Origin: JBARCX01 sp049794535
GTDB taxonomy: Bacteria > Pseudomonadota > Gammaproteobacteria > Xanthomonadales > Rhodanobacteraceae
Length of the DNA: 20,093 bases
Assembly: GCA_049794535.1 (NCBI GenBank)
Contig: JBARCX010000226.1
Span: 1-20,093 of the forward strand
Direction: 5' to 3'
Position numbers and translations under genes: made by a program
The notes under the pieces: generated by a model
Databases searched by the model: none
The model's input: only the letters and a program-made list of their open reading frames with translations
What the model was told of the DNA's origin: nothing
In this document: piece by piece, positions 8,790 through 15,593 of the stretch
Layout of the letters: every line of letters begins with the position of its first letter
Position numbering within the stretch: position 1 is the first letter of the stretch

Positions 8790-10517
8790 TCATGCCTCGG
8801 TACTCTTCCATTCACGCAGCGGTAGCAGCGTTCGCAGTTCTGCTTTCTCGGCATCATTGAGTTCACTGCGCCGCGCACTCAGAAAGTCGCGACGTTGGAT
8901 CAAGGCCTGATGGGTCATGCGCTCCAGTGCTGCCATGAATTCCATGCGCTGACTCTCCGGCTCACCCACCACACTGGCAGCCATGAGCTTCTGCAGTGAC
9001 GGATATTCCGGCCGCTCGGCAAAGTGTTCGACCAACATCGCCGGATTGATGCCGGGTCGCGAACGGGCGATATCCAGCAATTCGGCCAGCAGTTCCACGC
9101 CGGGTTTGTCCAGCTGCAGGAAACGATAAGGCCGCTCGACCTGATCGGCGACGCCTGGCTGCGCGAGGAGTAGTCCGATGGCACTTCGCACCAACGAGCG
9201 TTGTACGGCAGTAGGGCGTTGCACGGAACGGTGTGCGGCAGGCTCAGGCTGTAATAGCGCGCGTGCTCCGCTGCGCTTCTCGAGCTCTTGTGCCATCAGG
9301 TCGCGGAATGCACCATCGGGCAATTTCGCGATCAATGGACGGACACGTTCGGCCAGTCGCGCGCGGCCATCGATACTGCTCATGTCTACGTCGTGCGATA
9401 GCTCGCCGAAGAAATAATCGGAGAGTGGCATCGCTTCCTTGATGCGCTTTTCAAAACCTTCCTTGCCTTCCTTGCGTACCAGGGAATCCGGGTCTTCACC
9501 GTCAGGCAAGAACAGGAAATACGCCTGCCGTCCATCACGCAGTCGCGGCAGCGCCGATTCCAACGCCTTCCATGCGGCGGCGCGGCCGGCGCGATCGCCG
9601 TCGAAGCAGAACACCACATCCGGTGCGGCGCGGAATAGCACCTCGGTGTGCTCTGGCGTGGTCGCGGTACCCAGTGTGGCCACCGCGATGGGCAGACCGG
9701 CTTGGTGCAGTGCGATCACATCCATGTAGCCCTCGACCACCACGATGCGCTGCAAATTCGTGTTGGCCTGCTTGACCTGCCACAGCGCGAATAGCTCGCG
9801 GCCTTTGTGGAATAGCGGTGTTTCGGGCGAGTTGAGGTACTTGGGACTTTGCTCCGACGACAACACCCGGCCACCGAAGGCGATCACGCGGCCTCGGCGA
9901 TCGAGAATCGGGAACATCAACCGTTCGCGAAAACGATCGTACTTATGGCCGCGTTCGTTGCTGGCTACCATGCCCGCTTCGTTGAGCAGCTGCATGCGTC
10001 GATCGCTCGAGCCTAGCGCTTTGATCACGCAGTCATAGCCGGCCGGTGCCCAGCCAAGGCGGAAGCGTGCAATGGTCTCCGCATCCAGTCCACGCTTGCG
10101 GCTGTAGGCCTGTGCATCGGCGTTCTTGGGCAGCTCACCCTCGTACCAGCGCGCGGCGGCATCGAGCAACGCGTAAAGGTCGGTTTTGTCCTCGCGGGGG
10201 GCGGCATCGTTGCCGCCTTCGCGTGGCACCTTCATGCCCACCGATTGCGCCAGTTCTTCTACCGCGTCTGGAAACTCCAGTCGCTCGTAGTCCATCAGGA
10301 ACTTCACCGCACTGCCATGCGCGCCACAGCCAAAACAGTGGAAGAACTGTTTGGCCGGGCTCACAAAGAACGACGGTGAGCGCTCGTTGTGGAACGGGCA
10401 GCATGCGGTCCACTCGCGCCCGGCCTTCTTCAACGGCACGCGCCGCTCGATCACGTCGACAATGTCGACGCGGGCAAGTAGTTCGTCAATGAAGCTGTCG
10501 GGGATGCGTCCGCGCAT
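8790..10517 (-). CDS. dnaG: DNA primase DnaG
   Basis: 575 residues, normal for bacterial primase. The N-terminal CHC2 zinc ribbon is visible with C40, H43, C61 and C64 (CCPFHNERSPSF; FHCFGCGAHG). Next come the RNA polymerase-like basic motif (RFRERLMFPILDRRGRVIAF, near 195-214) and the Toprim core with the glutamate motif VVEGYMDVI (near 260-268) and the metal-binding FDGDRAG (305-311). The last 150 or so residues are the variable DnaB helicase-binding region. It makes RNA primers at the replication fork. The ATG is preceded by a weak AGG (AGGTCACTT). Unlike the textbook rpsU-dnaG-rpoD operon, it is separated from yqeY by an opposite-strand gene, so it probably needs its own promoter, yet I found no consensus one in 10518-10680. 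Confidence 0.98.
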   Translation of the reverse strand: MRGRIPDSFIDELLARVDIVDVIERRVPLKKAGREWTACCPFHNERSPSFFVSPAKQFFHCFGCGAHGSAVKFLMDYERLEFPDAVEELAQSVGMKVPREGGNDAAPREDKTDLYALLDAAARWYEGELPKNADAQAYSRKRGLDAETIARFRLGWAPAGYDCVIKALGSSDRRMQLLNEAGMVASNERGHKYDRFRERLMFPILDRRGRVIAFGGRVLSSEQSPKYLNSPETPLFHKGRELFALWQVKQANTNLQRIVVVEGYMDVIALHQAGLPIAVATLGTATTPEHTEVLFRAAPDVVFCFDGDRAGRAAAWKALESALPRLRDGRQAYFLFLPDGEDPDSLVRKEGKEGFEKRIKEAMPLSDYFFGELSHDVDMSSIDGRARLAERVRPLIAKLPDGAFRDLMAQELEKRSGARALLQPEPAAHRSVQRPTAVQRSLVRSAIGLLLAQPGVADQVERPYRFLQLDKPGVELLAELLDIARSRPGINPAMLVEHFAERPEYPSLQKLMAASVVGEPESQRMEFMAALERMTHQALIQRRDFLSARRSELNDAEKAELRTLLPLREWKSTEA

Positions 10518-10679
10518 AAGTGACCTAGTTTAGACGCAAGGGGTACTCGACGCGCCGGAATGGGCTGACGATGACGATGCGATCATCGCCATCTGGCACG
10601 AGGCGTGTTGCCAGTCATCCGCACACATCGCATCCTGTGTGGCTTGCAGGTGAGAGTGGACTGACATGGGCAGACGGAC

Positions 10680-10976
10680 ATGCTGATTACGATAGTGATG
10701 ATCCACAAGCAACGCGCGATCGTGCGTGCGTTCGAACAAGCCGGTGCAACAACGGTGGCGACAGCTTGTCGTGCCGAACAGCTCGGCTTGCAGCCGGGCA
10801 TGGCCTGGTATCAGCTAATGGCACGGGCGGTGCTGCGCTGTCCGGGCGAAGGGCGCTATTTCCTGGACGTGGCCAACTGGCAGCGCTTGCGCCGTCGCCG
10901 CCGCATGGCGGCGGCAGTCGTGGTCGCGGTATTGGTTGCGCTGCTGCTGGTGGCGCTGGTGTTGCGGTTTCGCTGA
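10680..10976 (+). CDS. Small membrane-anchored protein of unknown function
   Basis: 98 residues from the ATG at 10680; an in-frame ATG at 10698 would give 92 residues starting M-I-H-K-Q-R and is equally likely, since neither has a clear ribosome site. Residues 1-70 look soluble and compact, with a helix-rich start and a short 'VLRCPGEGRYFLD' beta-turn-beta piece that recalls a winged-helix fold (inference only). A basic patch R-L-R-R-R-R-R-M then precedes one C-terminal TM (about 76-96), suggesting a tail-anchored protein with the soluble part in the cytoplasm. Codon use matches neighbouring genes. It lies opposite to rpsU, yqeY and dnaG, and its stop is 7 bp from the yqeY stop. I do not recognise a named family. 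Confidence 0.65.
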   Translation: MLITIVMIHKQRAIVRAFEQAGATTVATACRAEQLGLQPGMAWYQLMARAVLRCPGEGRYFLDVANWQRLRRRRRMAAAVVVAVLVALLLVALVLRFR

Positions 10977-10983
10977 AACCGAC

Positions 10984-11430
10984 TCAGCCAGCCAGGCGTG
11001 CCTTGATCTTGCCCGAGACGACGCCCATGTCGGCACGGCCGGCGGCCTTTTCCTTCACCGCAGCAACGACCTTGCCCATATCGCGGCCGGTGGTGGCGCC
11101 GGTGGCGGCGATAGCATCGTTGATCAGCGCATCGATCTCTGCTTCGTCGAGCTTGGTCGGCAGGTAAGCCTCGATCACCACCATTTCGGCGCGTTCGACG
11201 TCAGCCAGATCTTCACGGCTGGCGGCGGCGTATTGGGTGATCGAATCCTTACGCTGCTTGAGCATCTTTTCGAGCACGATCAGCGTCTGGACGTTGTCCA
11301 GCTCAATGCGCTCATCCACTTCACGCTGCTTGATAGCTGCCAACATCAGCCGGATCACGCCCAGGCGATGTTTGTCACCGCCGCGCATGGCGGTTTTCAT
11401 GTCATCGGTAAGCTGAAGCTTGAGCGTCAT
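10984..11430 (-). CDS. GatB/YqeY domain-containing protein
   Basis: 148 residues from the ATG at 11430, chosen because GGAG lies 8 nt before it and the family normally starts with M-T-L-K-like sequence; a longer frame to 11526 has no support. The sequence is the YqeY family throughout: MKTAMRGGDKHRLGVIRLMLAAIKQREVDER, an EKMLKQRKDSI helix, YLPTKLDEAEID and a terminal DMGVVSGKIKARL. Its C-terminal half resembles the tail domain of GatB, the amidotransferase subunit that converts mischarged Glu/Asp-tRNA, so a tRNA-related role is assumed but unproven. It lies 170 bp downstream of rpsU on the same strand, with two hairpins in the gap, and is probably partly co-transcribed. Confidence 0.93.
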   Translation of the reverse strand: MTLKLQLTDDMKTAMRGGDKHRLGVIRLMLAAIKQREVDERIELDNVQTLIVLEKMLKQRKDSITQYAAASREDLADVERAEMVVIEAYLPTKLDEAEIDALINDAIAATGATTGRDMGKVVAAVKEKAAGRADMGVVSGKIKARLAG

Positions 11431-11548
11431 AGCGATTCTCCGGGAACACGAAAGGTCGGCGTTGCCTAGGGGCAACACCGACCAGTGTAGGATCGATGGG
11501 GCAGCGGCGGCGGATAATCGCGCCAACTACCTGACAAACCTAGGAATA

Positions 11549-11564
11549 CACGCCAGTTGGCGTG
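11549..11564 (-). other. Short inverted repeat between rpsU and yqeY
   Basis: CACGCCA (11549-11555) and TGGCGTG (11558-11564) form a near-perfect dyad; as RNA it would fold as a 6 bp stem with a 4-nt loop. It is the second of two structures in the 170 bp rpsU-yqeY gap and may mark RNA processing, weak termination or an operator. Confidence 0.4.
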
Positions 11565-11574
11565 CAACCAATGG

Positions 11575-11592
11575 GTCCGCACGAATGCGGAC
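11575..11592 (-). terminator. UUCG-tetraloop hairpin after rpsU
   Basis: Read on the minus strand this is GTCCGCA-TTCG-TGCGGAC: a perfect 7 bp stem closed by a TTCG loop, starting 8 nt after the rpsU stop. A UUCG loop makes the RNA hairpin very stable. No T-run follows, so it is more likely a partial terminator or a stabilising/processing element that sets rpsU output above that of yqeY. Confidence 0.55.
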
Positions 11593-11600
11593 GGCAGACC

Positions 11601-11816
11601 TCAGTACAGGCGGGTCTTACGCGATACGTCGCGCGACAGACGGCGCAGGTGACGCTTCACGGCGGCGGCGCGCTTACGCTTACGCTCCTGGGTCGGCTTC
11701 TCGTAGAACTCGCGCTTGCGGGTTTCGGCGAGCACGCCGGCTTTTTCGCAGGTGCGCTTGAAACGGCGCAGGGCAAGCTCGAACGGCTCGTTCTCGCGAA
11801 CTTTTACGCTGGGCAT
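11601..11816 (-). CDS. rpsU: 30S ribosomal protein S21
   Basis: 71 residues, the exact size of the family. The whole sequence is S21: M-P-S-V-K-V-R-E-N-E-P-F-E start, ALRRFKRTCEKAGVLAE, then a basic tail (QERKRKRAAAVKRHLRR) ending R-K-T-R-L-Y. It is a small-subunit protein that helps base-pairing of mRNA at translation initiation. The ATG at 11816 has GGAG about 5 nt upstream. It leads a minus-strand block with yqeY and, further on, dnaG, which matches the macromolecular-synthesis operon in which rpsU is first. A good promoter lies across the tsaD start region. Confidence 0.98.
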   Translation of the reverse strand: MPSVKVRENEPFELALRRFKRTCEKAGVLAETRKREFYEKPTQERKRKRAAAVKRHLRRLSRDVSRKTRLY

Positions 11817-11834
11817 GAAAACTCCGGTGGTAAA

Positions 11835-11856
11835 CTTGCCCGCGGAATCGGGCGAG
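11835..11856 (-). promoter_or_regulatory. Hairpin at the predicted 5' end of the rpsU mRNA
   Basis: CTTGCCCG (11835-11842) and CGGGCGAG (11849-11856) pair over 8 bp with one G-U, around a 6-nt loop. The predicted transcription start from the adjacent promoter is about 11856, so the rpsU transcript would begin inside or at the edge of this stem. That would protect the mRNA 5' end or allow feedback control. Confidence 0.45.
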
Positions 11857-11862
11857 CCGTGA

Positions 11863-11892
11863 AGTATAGCGTGGAAATGAGAAATTTTTCAA
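11863..11892 (-). promoter_or_regulatory. Sigma70-type promoter of rpsU
   Basis: On the minus strand TTGAAA (11887-11892) and TATACT (11863-11868) are separated by 18 nt, each matching the sigma70 consensus at five of six positions. The -35 box lies within the first codons of tsaD and the spacer covers the tsaD start codon. The distance leaves an rpsU leader of about 40 nt. Confidence 0.65.
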
Positions 11893-12923
11893 AGCCCGTA
11901 CTGGGCATCGAGTCGTCCTGTGATGAAACAGGCGTGGCATTACTGCGCTGGGAGCCCGATGCACCGGGCCACGGCCTGCTTGCCCATACCCTTTACAGCC
12001 AGATCAAATTGCACGCCGATTACGGTGGTGTGGTGCCTGAACTGGCCAGTCGCGATCACGTTCGCAAGCTATTGCCGCTGGTGCGCGAGGCGCTGGCCGA
12101 GGCCGGGCTGACCCCCAAGGACCTAGGCGGCATAGCGTACACCGCTGGGCCGGGGCTAGTCGGCGCGCTGCTGGTTGGTGCCGCCGCGGGCCGGGCCATG
12201 GCCTGGGCGCTGGGTGTGCCGGCGATCGGTGTGCACCATATGGAGGGCCACCTGCTGGCCCCATTACTGGAAGATGACCCGCCCGCACCGCCATTCGTAG
12301 CGCTGCTGGTTTCCGGCGGCCACTCGATGTTGGTCGAGGTGAAGGCGATCGGCCAATACAAGATTCTTGGCGACACGCTGGACGACGCTGCCGGCGAGGC
12401 GTTCGACAAGACCGCCAAGCTGATGGGGTTGCCATATCCCGGTGGCCCCGCGTTGGCCAAGTTGGCGCAGCAGGGCCGAGCGGGCGCGTACCGTTTCTCC
12501 CGCCCGATGACTGATCGGCCAGGGTTGGATTTCAGCTTCTCCGGGCTCAAGACCCAGGTCTTGCTGGCTTGGCAGAAATCCGATCAAAGCGAGCAGACGC
12601 GTGCCGATGTCGCCCGCGGTTTCGAGGAGGCAATCGTCGACACGATGGTGATCAAGTGTCGGCGGGCACTGGATGCGAGCGGTGCGAAACGGCTGGTGAT
12701 CGCTGGCGGTGTTGGCGCGAACCGACATTTACGTGCAGAGCTGTCTGCAGCTGGGGCGAAAGATGGTTTTCGCACCTATTTCCCGCGTCTCGAGTTCTGT
12801 ACAGACAATGGAGCGATGATCGCGCTGGCCGGGGCGATTCGTCTTGCCGCGGGCCAGCACCAGGACGAAACCGTGCAGGTGTATCCGCGCTGGGATCTCC
12901 AGACACTGCCACCGGCAGCGTAA
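11877..12923 (+). CDS. tsaD: tRNA N6-adenosine threonylcarbamoyltransferase TsaD
   Basis: 348 residues from the ATG at 11877. The family marks are all present: GIESSCDETGVAL (10-22), the metal ligands H121 and H125 in HHMEGHLLAPL, the SGGHSMLV strand, GDTLDDAAGEAFDKTAKLMGL, DFSFSGLKTQ, AGGVGANRHLR and a C-terminal CTDNGAMIA that supplies the last metal-binding aspartate. TsaD transfers the threonylcarbamoyl group to A37 of ANN-decoding tRNAs, with TsaB and TsaE (not in this window). The start is not certain: an in-frame GTG at 11871 has GAAG 6 nt upstream, while the ATG start lacks a good ribosome site. Divergent from rpsU; followed at 86 bp by folB on the same strand. Confidence 0.97.
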   Translation: MRNFSKPVLGIESSCDETGVALLRWEPDAPGHGLLAHTLYSQIKLHADYGGVVPELASRDHVRKLLPLVREALAEAGLTPKDLGGIAYTAGPGLVGALLVGAAAGRAMAWALGVPAIGVHHMEGHLLAPLLEDDPPAPPFVALLVSGGHSMLVEVKAIGQYKILGDTLDDAAGEAFDKTAKLMGLPYPGGPALAKLAQQGRAGAYRFSRPMTDRPGLDFSFSGLKTQVLLAWQKSDQSEQTRADVARGFEEAIVDTMVIKCRRALDASGAKRLVIAGGVGANRHLRAELSAAGAKDGFRTYFPRLEFCTDNGAMIALAGAIRLAAGQHQDETVQVYPRWDLQTLPPAA

Positions 12924-12976
12924 TAAAAGGATGGCGTTGGCTCTGCCCCATAAGTCGCGCCAATCCTCCATTATTA
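12921..12976 (+). other. Imperfect hairpin between tsaD and folB
   Basis: TAATAA, GGAT and GGCG (from the tsaD stop to 12935) pair in order with CGCC, ATCC and TTATTA (12957-12976), with small bulges and a loop of about 20 nt. The left arm includes the tsaD stop codon. It may be a weak terminator or an attenuation structure ahead of folB. Confidence 0.35.
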
Positions 12977-13009
12977 CGTCCTCGCTACCTACTGCTCATT
13001 TCGGCTCTT

Positions 13010-13369
13010 ATGGACATCGTTTTCATTGAAGACCTGCGCGTCGACACGGTCATCGGCATTTACGATTGGGAGCGGCGCGTGCGCCAGACCTTGTCGTTCG
13101 ACATCGAGATGGCGTTCGACAACACCGCGCCGGCCGCAAGCGACGACATCGCGCTCACGCTCAACTACAAAGATGTGTCGAAGCGGTTGATCGACTACGT
13201 GGGTGCTTCGAGCTTTGGCTTGGTGGAGACACTGGCCGAGCGTTGTGTGGCCATCATCCGCGAGGAGTTCGGCGTGAGCTGGGTGCGGTTGAAGCTCTCC
13301 AAGCCCGGCGCGGTGCGTGGTGCAAAAGCCGTCGGTGTGCGTATTGAACGCGGCAAACGACCAGACTGA
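13010..13369 (+). CDS. folB: Dihydroneopterin aldolase
   Basis: 119 residues, starting at M-D-I-V-F-I-E-D-L-R, the normal FolB N-terminus. Catalytic and binding residues are E21 (GIYDWERR), E73 (FGLVETLAERC) and K98 (LKLSKPGAVRGAK), equivalent to the E22/E74/K100 set known from S. aureus FolB. It cleaves 7,8-dihydroneopterin to 6-hydroxymethyl-7,8-dihydropterin and glycolaldehyde, in the cytoplasm. The open frame extends back into tsaD, but that extension has no FolB-like sequence. No Shine-Dalgarno is visible before this ATG, so initiation may be leaderless or weak. FolK, the next enzyme of the pathway, starts 2 bp after its stop. Confidence 0.95.
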   Translation: MDIVFIEDLRVDTVIGIYDWERRVRQTLSFDIEMAFDNTAPAASDDIALTLNYKDVSKRLIDYVGASSFGLVETLAERCVAIIREEFGVSWVRLKLSKPGAVRGAKAVGVRIERGKRPD

Positions 13370-13371
13370 AC

Positions 13372-13878
13372 ATGGCAAAGGTCTATTTGAGCCTGGGCTC
13401 CAATCTCGAGCCACATCGGTATTTGCGTGCATCGCTAGTCGAATTGCGTGAGCGTTTCGGCGCGATCGATGTGTCGCCAGCCTATCGCAGCAAGGCAGTG
13501 GGTTTTGATGGGCCCGATTTCATCAACCTGGCAGTAGGGCTGGATACCGATCTCTCGCCCGAAGCGTTGAATGATTGGCTGCATGCGCTGGAAGATCGCC
13601 ATGGCCGCCGCCGCGATGGGCCGCGCTATTCCAGCCGAACCCTGGATTTGGATATCGTGCTTTACGGCGACCTGGTTACTGAAGGGCCAGGTCACTTGCA
13701 GATTCCACGCAAGGAGTTGAAGCACGCATTCGTGCTGAAGCCGATAGTCGATATCGCGCCGGACCTGCGGCATCCACTCAGTGGGCGCACGATGGCCGAG
13801 TTGTGGGATGGATTTCCGCGGGACCGCGAGCCGTTGATAGTTGAACCACTTGAGACACCGACAGCTGGCATCGCTTAA
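13372..13878 (+). CDS. folK: 2-amino-4-hydroxy-6-hydroxymethyldihydropteridine diphosphokinase (HPPK)
   Basis: 168 residues. The N-terminal VYLSLGSNLEPH, the RRRDGPRYSSRTLDLDIVLYG signature (with D92 and D94 as the Mg-binding aspartates) and the LKHAFVLKPIVDIAPDLRHP element are all standard for HPPK. It adds pyrophosphate from ATP to 6-hydroxymethyl-dihydropterin, the product of FolB, giving the substrate of dihydropteroate synthase. The 2 bp gap to folB indicates one operon and probable coupled translation. FolP is not in the window. The tail after TMAELWDGFP is a short poorly conserved extension. Confidence 0.97.
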   Translation: MAKVYLSLGSNLEPHRYLRASLVELRERFGAIDVSPAYRSKAVGFDGPDFINLAVGLDTDLSPEALNDWLHALEDRHGRRRDGPRYSSRTLDLDIVLYGDLVTEGPGHLQIPRKELKHAFVLKPIVDIAPDLRHPLSGRTMAELWDGFPRDREPLIVEPLETPTAGIA

Positions 13879-13936
13879 TTCATCCGCGCTGTCGCAATGC
13901 CGCAGCGAATGCTAGAAACACGCTTTAACCACATGG

Positions 13937-13945
13937 AAGGAGGGG
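13937..13945 (+). promoter_or_regulatory. Strong ribosome binding site of the DUF6159-type gene
   Basis: AAGGAGGGG sits just before the ATG at 13950 (GGAGG core 6 nt away). It is by far the best Shine-Dalgarno in the window and fixes the start of this gene. Confidence 0.75.
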
Positions 13946-13949
13946 ATGC

Positions 13950-14807
13950 ATGGCCGGTAAGTTCGCCCGTAGTTGGGCTTTGATGAAAGCGAGCGCGGGC
14001 GTGTTGCGCTCGGACAAGTCGCTGCTGATGTTTCCGTTGCTGTCAGGGTTATGCACGCTGCCGGTAGCGGCGAGTTTCCTGATACCTATGGGTGTGGCCT
14101 TGATGGCTGGCGGGCATGCTGGGGAGCTTACCGATCGCCGGATGTCGCTGGGCTATTACGTCGTACTGTTTGCGTTTTATTTGGTGCAGTACTTCGTCAT
14201 CATTTTCTTCAACACGGCACTGGCCGGCGCAGCGCTACAGCGCCTACGGGGTGAGCCAACCAGTCTTAGCGCGGGTATCGCGGTGGCAAGATCGCGATGG
14301 GACAGCATCCTTGGTTATGCACTGATCGCGGCAACCGTCGGTTTGTTGCTGCGCATGCTGCAAGAACGTCTGGGATTCATCGGCCGGCTGGTGGTTGGTT
14401 TCTTCGGCCTAGCCTGGACGGTGGCTACCTTTCTGGTGGTGCCCGTTCTGGCTAGCCAGGACACGGGCCCCATCGATGCGGTCAAGCACAGCGTCGAACT
14501 GCTCAAGCGCACCTGGGGCGAGAACCTGATTGGCAACGCGGGTCTCGGCGTGGCCTTCGGTCTAATGACGTTCCTGGCCCTACTCGTTGCAGCGTTGTTG
14601 ATCGGTGGCGCTATTGCGTTGCAGTCGGTGGCTGCCATCGTGATTGTGGGCGCACTGGTGCTTGTCGGCCTTACCTTGCTAAGCCTGATCCAGGCCTCAC
14701 TGCATGGTGTCTATGCAGCAGCCCTCTACCGTTACGCGGAAGAAGGCCAGGTCGGCGGTGGTTTTGATCAGGCGCTGCTGGAATCGGCGTTCCGTACGAA
14801 GAAATAA
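13950..14807 (+). CDS. Polytopic membrane protein, DUF6159-like
   Basis: 285 residues. About six TM segments are visible (near 29-53, 69-93, 119-136, 147-168, 196-222 and 227-250), with a short cytoplasmic N-terminus whose pattern FARSWALMKASAGVLRSDKSLLMFPLLSG matches the start of the DUF6159 family. A conserved middle reads FLVVPVLASQDTGPIDAVKHSVELLKRTWGENLIGN. No catalytic or binding motif is evident and the family has no assigned function. It is separated from folK by 71 bp without an obvious terminator, so it could be the fourth gene of a tsaD-folB-folK unit, but its strong own ribosome site does not require that. It ends at a good bidirectional terminator. Confidence 0.78.
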   Translation: MAGKFARSWALMKASAGVLRSDKSLLMFPLLSGLCTLPVAASFLIPMGVALMAGGHAGELTDRRMSLGYYVVLFAFYLVQYFVIIFFNTALAGAALQRLRGEPTSLSAGIAVARSRWDSILGYALIAATVGLLLRMLQERLGFIGRLVVGFFGLAWTVATFLVVPVLASQDTGPIDAVKHSVELLKRTWGENLIGNAGLGVAFGLMTFLALLVAALLIGGAIALQSVAAIVIVGALVLVGLTLLSLIQASLHGVYAAALYRYAEEGQVGGGFDQALLESAFRTKK

Positions 14808-14816
14808 AATGGGTGG

Positions 14817-14843
14817 CTCGCTCCTGCCGATCGCAGGAGCGAG
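14817..14843. terminator. Bidirectional intrinsic terminator
   Basis: CTCGCTCCTGC (14817-14827) and GCAGGAGCGAG (14833-14843) make a perfect 11 bp stem with a 5-nt loop in the 39 bp between two convergent genes. On the plus strand it is followed by TTCT, and on the minus strand by ATTTTATTT-like T-rich sequence, so it should end both transcripts, more strongly the pteridine reductase one. Confidence 0.85.
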
Positions 14844-14846
14844 TTC

Positions 14847-15593
14847 TCACACGGACAGCGTGCGGCCCCCGTCCACGCGAATGATCTGGCCAGTGACGAA
14901 CGGCGCATCGCGCAGCAACCACAGTACGGCGCCGGCGACATCTTCCGGGGCGCCGGCACGCTCCAGCGGCGTGCGCGCCAGCATCGCTTGCTGATCGGCG
15001 TAGGGCTTGCCATCACTGGGCCACAGCACCGCACCGGGTGCCACGCCGTTGACGCGAATTTCCGGGCCGAGGTCCAGTGCTAGCGAACGCGTCATCGCCG
15101 CCAGCGCGGCTTTGGCCATGCAATAGACCGGGTGATCGGCGAGCGGGCGTTCGGCATAGATGTCCACCAAATTCACGATGGCGCCATGTGCCGCGCGTAA
15201 TGCGGGTGTTGCCGCTTGCGCGAGGAAGAAGGGTGCCTGCGCATTGGATGCGAACAGCTCATTCCACTGGGCGCTGGTTACCGTGCCGAGTGGCGTCGGA
15301 TAAAACGCCGATGCATTGTTGACCAATGCATCAAGTCGACCAAACTGAGCGAGTAACGTATCGATCAGTGCCGAAGGTGCGTCAGGGCGGGCGAGTTCGG
15401 CCTGCAATACCAGCGTGCTGGCGCTGCGCTGTTGTTCCAGTTCGGCAGCCAAGGCTTCTGCTTCGGCCACCGAGCGGCGACAGTGCAGGGCGAGGTCGTA
15501 GCCGGCGGCATGTAGCGTGCGCGCGATCACCGCGCCAACCCGCTTGCCGGCACCCGTGATGAGTGCGACCGGACGTTCGTGGCGTGGATTCAT
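14847..15593 (-). CDS. Pteridine reductase (PTR1/FolM-like short-chain dehydrogenase)
   Basis: 248 residues of classical SDR type. The NADPH-binding TGAGKRVG motif is at 14-20, H-C-R-R-S (37-41) suits the 2'-phosphate of NADPH, and NNASAFYPTPLG follows. The catalytic set is D144, Y157 and K161 (VDIYAERPLADHPVYCMAK), with aspartate where most SDRs have serine; this D-Y-K pattern and GVAPGAVLWP are marks of pteridine reductases. It should reduce dihydrobiopterin- or dihydrofolate-like pterins to the tetrahydro form. AGGAA lies 7 nt before the ATG. It is on the minus strand behind the EcsC-like gene (110 bp gap) and close to folB/folK, which supports a pterin or folate role. Confidence 0.9.
   Translation of the reverse strand: MNPRHERPVALITGAGKRVGAVIARTLHAAGYDLALHCRRSVAEAEALAAELEQQRSASTLVLQAELARPDAPSALIDTLLAQFGRLDALVNNASAFYPTPLGTVTSAQWNELFASNAQAPFFLAQAATPALRAAHGAIVNLVDIYAERPLADHPVYCMAKAALAAMTRSLALDLGPEIRVNGVAPGAVLWPSDGKPYADQQAMLARTPLERAGAPEDVAGAVLWLLRDAPFVTGQIIRVDGGRTLSV

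Noticed and set aside
10518..10679. A dnaG promoter in the gap upstream of dnaG
   Set aside because: TAAACT near the dnaG start has no -35 partner at 16-18 bp and would leave a leader of only a few bases.
11562..11876. N-terminal extension of tsaD back across rpsU
   Set aside because: It is the antisense of rpsU and carries no TsaD-like sequence; family homology begins at M-R-N-F-S-K-P-V-L-G.
12569..13009. N-terminal extension of folB overlapping tsaD
   Set aside because: The extension reads as Arg/Cys-rich nonsense out of frame with tsaD; FolB family sequence starts exactly at the ATG at 13010.
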